Assembly (NCBI GenBank): GCA_030611945.1
Contig: JAUWOV010000048.1
Span: 1-13,999 of the forward strand
Length of the DNA: 13,999 nucleotides
Origin: a bacterium
GTDB lineage: Bacteria > JAHJDO01
Direction of reading: 5' to 3'
In this document: positions 6,502 to 12,950 of the stretch, one piece after another
Position numbering within the stretch: position 1 is the stretch's first letter
Layout of the letters: every line of letters begins with the position of its first letter
Translations under genes and position numbers: made by a program
The notes under the pieces: generated by a model
The model's input: the letters and a program-made list of their open reading frames with translations, nothing else
Told to the model about the DNA's origin: nothing
The model's database searches: none

Positions 6502-6654
6502 ATGCATATTGAAGAAATAGAGGATTTTTTAAGAGCTTTAAGAGGAGAAAAATCTTATCCCTATACTTTTAGAGAAGAAAAAACTATAGTGGATATTCTA
6601 AAAGCGATTGATGAGATTGCTAAAACAGGAAAAACTATGGAGGTGAAGTTATGA
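6502..6654 (+). pseudogene. C-terminal remnant of a second Gfo/Idh/MocA oxidoreductase (50 residues)
   Basis: This short frame encodes MHIEEIEDFLRALRGEKSYP, continuing to residue 50 with TIVDILKAIDEIAKTGKTMEV. It matches the last helix and strand of Gfo/Idh/MocA proteins: an acidic E-x-x-x-F stretch, a variable loop, an alanine/isoleucine helix and a final xxxV. It aligns with IEEHNQFFRASKNQ of the intact gene just upstream but is not a direct copy. There is no Rossmann domain and no good ribosome binding site, and a stop (TAA 6499-6501) lies immediately ahead of the ATG. The end overlaps the aminotransferase start as ATGA (6651-6654). Its 3' end carries the GGAGGTG ribosome binding site of that gene, which may be why the fragment persists. 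A genuine small protein is possible but less likely. Confidence 0.6.
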
Positions 6655-7961
6655 AGGGCAAGGGGCAGAAACTTTGGAATAGGGCAAAGAAAATTATTCC
6701 TGGTGGAAATCAGCTGTTATCAAAACGAAGTGAACGGTTTTTACCTGACCAATGGCCAGCTTATTATAAAAAGGCAAAAGGGTGTGAGATTTGGGATCTG
6801 GATGGAAATAAGTATATTGATATGAGTATAATGGGAGTATCCTCCTGTATTCTAGGATATGCAGACAATGATGTGAATGAAGCAGTAAAGAATGTGATAG
6901 ATAATGGCTCAATGTCAACATTGAATTCTCCAGAGGGAGTTGAATTAACAGAATTATTGTTAAAACTTCATCCGTGGGCAGGAATGGTTAGATTTGCCAG
7001 AACAGGCGGGGAATCAATGGCAGTGGCTGTTCGGATTGCCCGTGCATATACAAGGAAAGATAAAGTAGCTTTCTGTGGTTATCACGGCTGGCATGATTGG
7101 TATCTTGCTGCGAATTTAGATGATAATAAAAACTTGGACGGACAGCTTCTTCCCGGGTTAGAACCATTAGGCGTTCCAAGATGTCTAAAAGGGACAGCTA
7201 TTCCCTTTACCTATAACAAAATAGATGAATTGAAAAGCATTGTATCCAAAAATAATGACATCGGAGTGATTGTGGTGGAACCGGTAAGACATTATGAGCC
7301 TGAAGATAATTTTCTTGGAAAGATAAAAGATATAGCAGAGGATATTAATGCTGTGTTAATATTTGATGAGATAACATCCGGTTGGCGGATGAATGTTGGC
7401 GGAGTTCATGAATTATACAATGTCTATCCTGATATAGCAGTCTATGCAAAGGCTATGAGCAATGGTTTTCCGATGGCGGCAATTGTTGGTAAGGAAAAGA
7501 TTATGGACGTGGCTCAAGACAGTTTTATCAGTAGCACCTACTGGACAGAAAGAATAGGTCCTGCTGCAGCCATAACCACCATTAATAAATTAAAGAAAAA
7601 AAATGTGCCTTCCCATTTAATCAAAACAGGGAATTCAATTAAAAAAGGATGGAAGAAATTGGCAGATTCTCATAATTTAAGGATAAAGATTATAGGAATT
7701 CCACCATTGCCTGCATTTGTGTTTGATTATAAAGACTCCCAGGCGCTTATTACTTTATTTACGCAGGAAATGCTAAAGAGAGGATTTTTGGCTTCAGGCG
7801 GTGTTTCTTGCTCTTATAGTCATAAAGAGGAACACATTAAGAAATATTTGGATAGTGTAGATGAAGTGTTCGGAATAATAAAAAAAGCTGTTAAAAATAA
7901 CAATATCCGTAACTTACTTAAAGGACCGATTGCGCATGCAGGATTTAAGAGGTTAACATAG
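6651..7961 (+). CDS. Class III PLP aminotransferase, glutamate-1-semialdehyde aminomutase-like
   Basis: This 436-residue fold-type I PLP enzyme looks like glutamate-1-semialdehyde 2,1-aminomutase but sits in a sugar-type locus. Visible motifs are TGGESMAVAVRIARAYT (118-134), the phosphate and ring-binding region GYHGWHDW (143-150), VVEPVRHYEP (208-217), the cofactor-ring aspartate in IFDEITSGWR (Asp239) and the Schiff-base lysine in YAKAMSNGFP (Lys267). All catalytic residues appear present. It starts at ATG 6651 with a near-ideal GGAGGTG ribosome binding site, overlapping the preceding fragment by 4 bases. No heme pathway genes are nearby, so tetrapyrrole synthesis is improbable. HemL-like homologues of this kind transaminate keto-sugars or small aldehydes in polysaccharide and catabolic clusters. 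Direction (amine removal or addition) is not known. Confidence 0.88.
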   Translation: MKGKGQKLWNRAKKIIPGGNQLLSKRSERFLPDQWPAYYKKAKGCEIWDLDGNKYIDMSIMGVSSCILGYADNDVNEAVKNVIDNGSMSTLNSPEGVELTELLLKLHPWAGMVRFARTGGESMAVAVRIARAYTRKDKVAFCGYHGWHDWYLAANLDDNKNLDGQLLPGLEPLGVPRCLKGTAIPFTYNKIDELKSIVSKNNDIGVIVVEPVRHYEPEDNFLGKIKDIAEDINAVLIFDEITSGWRMNVGGVHELYNVYPDIAVYAKAMSNGFPMAAIVGKEKIMDVAQDSFISSTYWTERIGPAAAITTINKLKKKNVPSHLIKTGNSIKKGWKKLADSHNLRIKIIGIPPLPAFVFDYKDSQALITLFTQEMLKRGFLASGGVSCSYSHKEEHIKKYLDSVDEVFGIIKKAVKNNNIRNLLKGPIAHAGFKRLT

Positions 7962-7971
7962 GGAGAAGCAA

Positions 7972-8757
7972 ATGCATATTAAAGAACTTTTTGATCTGAC
8001 AGGCAAAGTTGCAGTAGTTACAGGCGGGGCAGGATTATACGGCAGGCAGATTGTGGCCGCTCTGGTTGAGGCAAAAGCAAAAGTATATATGGCATCACGA
8101 AATTTAGGGGCTTTAGAGAAACTAGTTTCTAAACACAGAGCATGTGGATATGATGTTACTGCTTTAAAATTAGATTTATCCGATGAAAAATCTATTTTAA
8201 CTCTGAGAGATAAAATCTTAAAACAAAATAAGAGGATAGATATTTTAGTTAATAACGCAGTTCTTCGTCCAATGAAAAAAGGCTATCATGATGATGCCTC
8301 ATTATTTGCCGAGAGCATGAAGGTAAATGCAACAGGTTTATTCATTATAACGCGGGCAATCGGCGATGTCATGGGAGAACAGCAGGAAGGATCTATTATT
8401 AATATTGGCTCTATTCAGGGCATGATAGGTCCGGATGCAACTATATATAAAAATACTGACATGAGCGGATGGTATCCTGATTATTTTTTCCATAAAGGAG
8501 GAATGATTAACTTTACAAGATTTATTGCCGGTTATTACGGCAGTAAGGGTGTTAGATGCAATTGCATAGCTCCCGGCGGATTTTTAACTGACAAGACGCC
8601 GAAAGCTTTTGTTAAACAGTATAGCGATAGAACCTTTTTGGGACGTTTGGCTAATGATACAGATATAAAGGGAATTGTTGCTTTTCTTGCATCTGATGCC
8701 TCGCAATATATTACAGGAACAAATATTCCCGTAGATGGGGGATATACTGCAAAATAA
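7972..8757 (+). CDS. Short-chain dehydrogenase/reductase (classical SDR)
   Basis: The 261-residue protein has the full classical SDR set. The cofactor motif is TGGAGLYG (17-24), with LVNNA at 92-96, the catalytic serine in INIGSIQG (Ser147) and the YxxxK pair in YFFHK (Tyr171, Lys175). The PG motif follows at 201-202, and the usual C-terminus is TGTNIPVDGGY. The loop before the catalytic tyrosine (about residues 154-170) is longer than in simple gluconate 5-dehydrogenase-like enzymes. The start ATG 7972 has GGGAG seven bases ahead and follows the aminotransferase by 10 bases. It is the last gene of the rightward operon and its stop abuts the stop of the convergent TPR gene. NAD(P)-linked oxidation or reduction of a sugar or keto-acid hydroxyl is the likely role; the exact substrate is unknown. 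Confidence 0.88.
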   Translation: MHIKELFDLTGKVAVVTGGAGLYGRQIVAALVEAKAKVYMASRNLGALEKLVSKHRACGYDVTALKLDLSDEKSILTLRDKILKQNKRIDILVNNAVLRPMKKGYHDDASLFAESMKVNATGLFIITRAIGDVMGEQQEGSIINIGSIQGMIGPDATIYKNTDMSGWYPDYFFHKGGMINFTRFIAGYYGSKGVRCNCIAPGGFLTDKTPKAFVKQYSDRTFLGRLANDTDIKGIVAFLASDASQYITGTNIPVDGGYTAK

Positions 8758-9639
8758 TCAATTTCTCCATTGCCTTTGGTAATAGGCTATGCCATGATTA
8801 TTGGAAGTATCCGATAGTTTTGGGTTGTTGCTGATAGCGAATTTCATTTGAGCTATAGCTTGTTCCTGTTTTCCCTGTTTTAAATAAACCAGTCCCAGAT
8901 TATAATAAGCAGAATAAAATTCCGGGTCGTATTTTATAGCAAGTTTTAATTGCTTCTCAGCTTGTGCCAGCTTATCTTCCCGCAGATATACAGCGCCTAA
9001 GTTGTTGTAAGCAATAACATGTTTAGGATCATACTTTACAGCGAGTTTATATTGATCTTCTGCTTTTTCTAATCTACCCTGTTTCCAATAAATAACTCCA
9101 AGATTGTTGTAACTGTCAGAATATTGAGGATCATACTTGATGGCGAGCTTTAGGTTTTTTATAGCACCCGGAGTATTATTTATATCAAAATATAGTCTGG
9201 CGAGACTGAAATATGCCCAAGTATATTTAGTGTCATAGACAATGGCAAGTTTGTAGTGCTTTGCCATTTCTTCAAGTCGTCCAAGCTTTTTATAAACATC
9301 CGTTAAACAATCATAAACCTTGATATATTTGGGATTATATTTGATAGCAAGCGAGTACTGAGATATAGCTTCGTCCGGTTTATTTTGTTCATCATATGCT
9401 TTTCCCAGCTTATAATAAGCTTCCACATACACAGGGTTATATTTGACGGCAAGTTTGTAGCGTTTGACAGCTTTTTTAATTTCTTTATTATCAACATGTT
9501 TTTCTGCAAGGATGAAGTGCTTTTCTGCTTTTTTTCTATTTATATCCGACAGCTGAAAAAGCTCTGTCTCTGATTGAGAATAAGAATACATAAAAGAGGA
9601 AAATAGAAAAAATATTGCAAATATAGTGGTTGTTTTCAT
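8758..9639 (-). CDS. Secreted tetratricopeptide-repeat (TPR) protein
   Basis: The 293-residue protein starts with a signal peptide (lysine at 2, hydrophobic core 6-17, likely cleavage near Ser21). Seven 34-residue TPR units follow, ending at about residues 69, 103, 137, 171, 205, 239 and 273, then an incomplete eighth. Most units end in the same phrase (KLAIKYDP or close variants), so the repeats have been homogenised or recently duplicated. TPR arrays are protein-binding scaffolds; no partner or catalytic domain is visible. It should be periplasmic or outer-membrane associated. The ATG at 9639 directly follows the TAG of the phosphofructokinase gene with no gap, and there is only a weak purine-rich ribosome binding site inside that gene's end, so translational coupling is likely. 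Its role in the glycolytic operon is unclear. Confidence 0.85.
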   Translation of the reverse strand: MKTTTIFAIFFLFSSFMYSYSQSETELFQLSDINRKKAEKHFILAEKHVDNKEIKKAVKRYKLAVKYNPVYVEAYYKLGKAYDEQNKPDEAISQYSLAIKYNPKYIKVYDCLTDVYKKLGRLEEMAKHYKLAIVYDTKYTWAYFSLARLYFDINNTPGAIKNLKLAIKYDPQYSDSYNNLGVIYWKQGRLEKAEDQYKLAVKYDPKHVIAYNNLGAVYLREDKLAQAEKQLKLAIKYDPEFYSAYYNLGLVYLKQGKQEQAIAQMKFAISNNPKLSDTSNNHGIAYYQRQWRN

Positions 9640-10812
9640 CTATCTTTTTAATTTTCCCATTTCAGGTAATTTCCCTACTAAAGGTCTTGCATATGCAAGA
9701 AACTTTTCCGTTACATTGTTGCCTTTCTCATTCATATATTCTCTGGGCATACTTCGTGTGTTTTTGGCAACAGAATGAAGAGGCGTTATGAAAAGTCCGC
9801 TTGCTTTTATTGCAACGCTTCCATCTTTAAGACCGTTTTCCACAGCGCTCTTTACTGCGAATGCTCCAACATGTCTTGCTTCTTCTGCATCTACTTCGGA
9901 AACGATGCCGGGAAAACATCTCTGCAAATAACCGAATGTATCAGCTCTTGCTCTAAGTTTGCCGGGAATATTTTGCTTAATAATATCTATCAGCATATCT
10001 CCAAGCCCTCCGGAGCCGCTTAATTGCACATTCCCATGAGCATCTTTAACTCCTGATTGAAAAATGGAATTGCCTTCCTCATCACTTATACCTTCGGAAA
10101 CTGCTATCTGACATCGTCCCAGTCTGTTGTAAACATCTTTAACATCCTGTATGAATTTTTTCTTTGAAAATGGAATTTCAGGGACGTAAATCAGGTGCGG
10201 ACCGTCATTCTCATGCTGTCTTCCTAGAGCGGAAGCGGCAGTTAAAAATCCTGCGTGTCTTCCCATAATGATGTTAACCTTAATTCCCGGGATAGCCCCG
10301 TTATCAAGATTGTCACCCATTATTGCCATTGCAACAAATTTTGCCGCAGAGCCATAACCCGGACAGTGATCTGTAACGAGCAGATCATTGTCAATAGTCT
10401 TTGGTATATGGTAAGACGTTAGGTCATAGCCTGACTTGTTTGCAATTTGATTTATAATGTCCGCTGTTTCCGCTGAATCATTACCTCCGATATAAAAGAA
10501 ATATCTGATATTATTCTTCTTGAATATCTCAACTATTTTTTCGCATTCCTCTTCAGTTGGTTTTTTTCTTACGGATCCCAGCGCGGCAGATGGTGTATTG
10601 GCTACTTTTTCAAGGTTTGATAAGTCCTGTGCCCCTAAATTAATAAAATTCTCATCAAGTAGTCCCTTTACGCCGTGTAATGCGCCGTAAAATTTTTGAA
10701 TTTCAGGATGTTTCCCAGCTTCTATTATTGCGCCAACCAAGCTCTGATTAATAACGCATGTTGGTCCGCCAGACTGACCTATGACGGCGTTTCCTGTTAC
10801 TTTGCTGCTCAT
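9640..10812 (-). CDS. Pyrophosphate-dependent 6-phosphofructokinase
   Basis: This 390-residue group II-type phosphofructokinase phosphorylates fructose 6-phosphate, most likely with pyrophosphate. The donor signature is clear. GGNDS (109-113) carries aspartate where ATP enzymes have glycine (GGDGS), and PKTIDND (137-143) carries lysine where ATP enzymes have glycine. These are the two accepted PPi markers. Asparagine in place of the usual first aspartate of GGDDS is slightly unusual. MGRHAG (183-188) and CPGYGSAAK (150-158) are also present. PPi enzymes work reversibly, so the protein may serve glycolysis and gluconeogenesis. ATG 10812 has a TAGGAG ribosome binding site. It sits 17 bases after the transketolase gene and directly before the TPR gene. 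PPi-PFKs can also phosphorylate sedoheptulose 7-phosphate, which would link it to transketolase. Confidence 0.9.
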   Translation of the reverse strand: MSSKVTGNAVIGQSGGPTCVINQSLVGAIIEAGKHPEIQKFYGALHGVKGLLDENFINLGAQDLSNLEKVANTPSAALGSVRKKPTEEECEKIVEIFKKNNIRYFFYIGGNDSAETADIINQIANKSGYDLTSYHIPKTIDNDLLVTDHCPGYGSAAKFVAMAIMGDNLDNGAIPGIKVNIIMGRHAGFLTAASALGRQHENDGPHLIYVPEIPFSKKKFIQDVKDVYNRLGRCQIAVSEGISDEEGNSIFQSGVKDAHGNVQLSGSGGLGDMLIDIIKQNIPGKLRARADTFGYLQRCFPGIVSEVDAEEARHVGAFAVKSAVENGLKDGSVAIKASGLFITPLHSVAKNTRSMPREYMNEKGNNVTEKFLAYARPLVGKLPEMGKLKR

Positions 10813-10829
10813 TGCATGCTCTCCTATGT

Positions 10830-12827
10830 TTATTTTTCTATTATATCCAACGCTTTCTTATATACATTGTCGGCAGTAAAACCGAATTTTTTTGCTAATA
10901 ATTCATACGGCGCAGAAGCCCCAAATTCATCAATTCCAAGCACTTTCCCATCTAATCCAGCGTATTTATACCATCCTGCAGTCGAACCGGCTTCAACGAC
11001 TAATCTCCGCCTGCATAATGATGGAATAACTTTTTCCATATATGATCCGGATTGTGCTTCAAATATTTCCACGCTTGGTATATTTACAAGTCTTACATTG
11101 TGTCCTTCCTTATTCAGACGCTCTGCTGCTTCCATGCAAATGCTTACTTCAGAACCGGAAGCAATAATAACAAGTTCTGGTACGCTGGACTTACTATCTA
11201 TTAGCACATATGCTCCATTAGAAAGATTTTTTGCTGACGGATATATCTTCCTGTCAATTGCAGAAAGTTTTTGCCTTGTTAGAAGAATAGCAGTTGGTCC
11301 GTTTTTATTTTTGAGAGTCTCTATCCATGCAGTAGACGTTTCAGACGCGTCAGCCGGTCTTATTACTGTTAAGTTTGGTATCAATCGAAGGGATGCTGCT
11401 TGTTCAATTGGTTCATGTGTCGCACCGTCTTCTCCGACAAAAATACTGTCATGAGTAAAAACATAAATTACCTGCTGTTTCATAATAGCTGCAAGTCTTA
11501 TAGAAGGCTTCATATAATCTGAGAACACAAAAAAAGTAGAGCAATAGGGAATAATGCCGCCAAAAACAGCCATGCCATTTACAACCGCTCCCATGCAATG
11601 TTCTCTTATCCCAAAATGCATGTTGCGTCCGCTAAATTTTCCTCTGTTTATGGATTCGTATTTTTTTAGTATTGTCTTTGTTGATGGAGCAAGATCAGCT
11701 GAACCGCCAATGAGAAAAGGAACTTTCTCTGCAATAGCCTGCATTACTTTACCAGCAGCATTTCGTGTTGCAATAGGTTCGTTAAAGCTGGGTAAATCAT
11801 CTGCTATATTTTTAGGGATTTCTTTATTCAACCATTTGTTCAGGTTTTCTGTTTTTTGTGGATATTTTGTTTTATATTCTTCAAATTTGTTTTTCCATTC
11901 CTTATATACTGAAAGTTTTTTCTCATTACATCTCTTGAAGATTTCCTTTGTTTCTTCAGGTATATAAAAAGCAGGTTCAAGAGGACATCCGAGATTTTGC
12001 TTGGTCAGTTTTACTTCTTCTTCTCCAAGAGGTTCACCGTGCGCAGATGCGCAGTCCTGTTTATTAGGGGATCCTTTGCCTATATGAGTTCGTCCGATAA
12101 TCAAAGTCGGCTTATTTTTTTCTTTTTGCCCTAGCTCAATAGCTTTTGCAATTTCATTCGGATTATACGGGTCAATTTTTATTACTTGCCAGTCATATGC
12201 TTTAAAGCGTTTCCCTACATCTTCACTGAAAGCGATAGAAGTATCACCTTCAATAGTAATGTGATTATCATCATAGAAGTATATAATGTTTCCAAGCCCA
12301 AGATGTCCCGCAAAAGATGCCGCCTCTGCGCTAATACCTTCCATCATATCTCCATCGGTTACTATGCCGTAAACATAAGAATCAAAGAGTTTAATTTCAT
12401 CCGTATTAAACCTGTTTTCAAAGATTCTTTCCGATATTGCCATACCAACACCGTTTCCAAATCCCTGTCCGAGAGGACCGGTTGTTGTATCAACTCCCGG
12501 AGTTATACCGTATTCAGGATGTCCGGGAGTCTTGCTTTCCCACTGCCTGAAATTTTTAAGTTCTTCAAGTGATAAGTCAAACCCGCTCAAATGAAGCAAT
12601 GAGTAAAGAAGCGTTGACCCATGTCCGCCGGAAAGAACAAATCTATCTCTGTTTATCCACGTAATATCTTTAGGGTTGTATCTTAAAAATCTTGTCCAGA
12701 CTACATACGCATAATCCGCAACTCCCATTGGAAGCCCAGGGTGCCCGGAATTGGCTTTTTGCACAGCATCCACTGAGAGCATTTTTATTGCATTTATTGT
12801 AAGAGCATCATTTTTATCAAACTGCAT
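10830..12827 (-). CDS. tkt: Transketolase
   Basis: The 665-residue length is that of a full bacterial transketolase, a thiamine-diphosphate enzyme moving two-carbon units between pentose, tetrose and heptose phosphates. N-terminal PP domain: SGHPG (27-31), GGHGS (67-71) and the ThDP/metal motif DGDMMEG (158-164) with a partner asparagine in YDDNH. The position before DGD is Thr rather than the usual Gly. SAHGEP (261-266) marks the substrate loop. Pyr domain: GGSADL (374-379), FGIREH (405-410) and VGEDGATHEP (464-473), which holds the likely cofactor-activating glutamate. The C-terminal domain is complete. The ATG at 12827 has a strong AAGGAGA ribosome binding site and a predicted promoter just upstream. 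It heads the leftward operon tkt, PPi-phosphofructokinase, TPR protein. Confidence 0.95.
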   Translation of the reverse strand: MQFDKNDALTINAIKMLSVDAVQKANSGHPGLPMGVADYAYVVWTRFLRYNPKDITWINRDRFVLSGGHGSTLLYSLLHLSGFDLSLEELKNFRQWESKTPGHPEYGITPGVDTTTGPLGQGFGNGVGMAISERIFENRFNTDEIKLFDSYVYGIVTDGDMMEGISAEAASFAGHLGLGNIIYFYDDNHITIEGDTSIAFSEDVGKRFKAYDWQVIKIDPYNPNEIAKAIELGQKEKNKPTLIIGRTHIGKGSPNKQDCASAHGEPLGEEEVKLTKQNLGCPLEPAFYIPEETKEIFKRCNEKKLSVYKEWKNKFEEYKTKYPQKTENLNKWLNKEIPKNIADDLPSFNEPIATRNAAGKVMQAIAEKVPFLIGGSADLAPSTKTILKKYESINRGKFSGRNMHFGIREHCMGAVVNGMAVFGGIIPYCSTFFVFSDYMKPSIRLAAIMKQQVIYVFTHDSIFVGEDGATHEPIEQAASLRLIPNLTVIRPADASETSTAWIETLKNKNGPTAILLTRQKLSAIDRKIYPSAKNLSNGAYVLIDSKSSVPELVIIASGSEVSICMEAAERLNKEGHNVRLVNIPSVEIFEAQSGSYMEKVIPSLCRRRLVVEAGSTAGWYKYAGLDGKVLGIDEFGASAPYELLAKKFGFTADNVYKKALDIIEK

Positions 12828-12865
12828 CTCTGTCTCCTTGGTTTTTCGATTAAAAAACTATTCGA

Positions 12866-12894
12866 AATGTATCAAATTTTTGTTGATTTTGCAA
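12866..12894 (-). promoter_or_regulatory. Predicted promoter of the transketolase operon
   Basis: Reading leftward, the -35 TTGCAA (12894-12889) is followed by a 17-base spacer and the -10 TACATT (12871-12866), with an extended TG two bases upstream (TGaTACATT). The predicted start near 12860 leaves about a 30-base leader before the ATG at 12827. Match quality is moderate. Confidence 0.45.
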
Positions 12895-12921
12895 AACAAT
12901 AAATCACATGTGCTCTCTGGA

Positions 12922-12945
12922 GTAGGGGAGGAGCTTGCCCCTCCC
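12922..12945. repeat. GC-rich hairpin repeat downstream of holA
   Basis: GTAGGGGAGG (12922-12931) is followed by AGCTTGCC and then CCTCCC, so GGGAGG (12926-12931) pairs with CCTCCC (12940-12945). It is strikingly GC-rich against its AT-rich flanks. The pattern GTAGGGG...CTTG...CCCC recalls a dispersed REP-like hairpin seen in many uncultured bacterial genomes. In the holA direction no T-run follows, so termination would be weak. In the other direction a seven-T run lies about 14 bases beyond the stem. Confidence 0.55.
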
Positions 12946-12950
12946 AATAA

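Noticed and set aside
6651-7961. hemL of tetrapyrrole biosynthesis
   Set aside because: The enzyme is HemL-like in fold, but there are no heme genes nearby and it sits inside a sugar-type operon.
10696-11454. 252-residue plus-strand frame over the phosphofructokinase and transketolase genes
   Set aside because: It is the antisense shadow of two clear enzyme genes, has no ribosome binding site, and its composition fits a mirrored coding strand.
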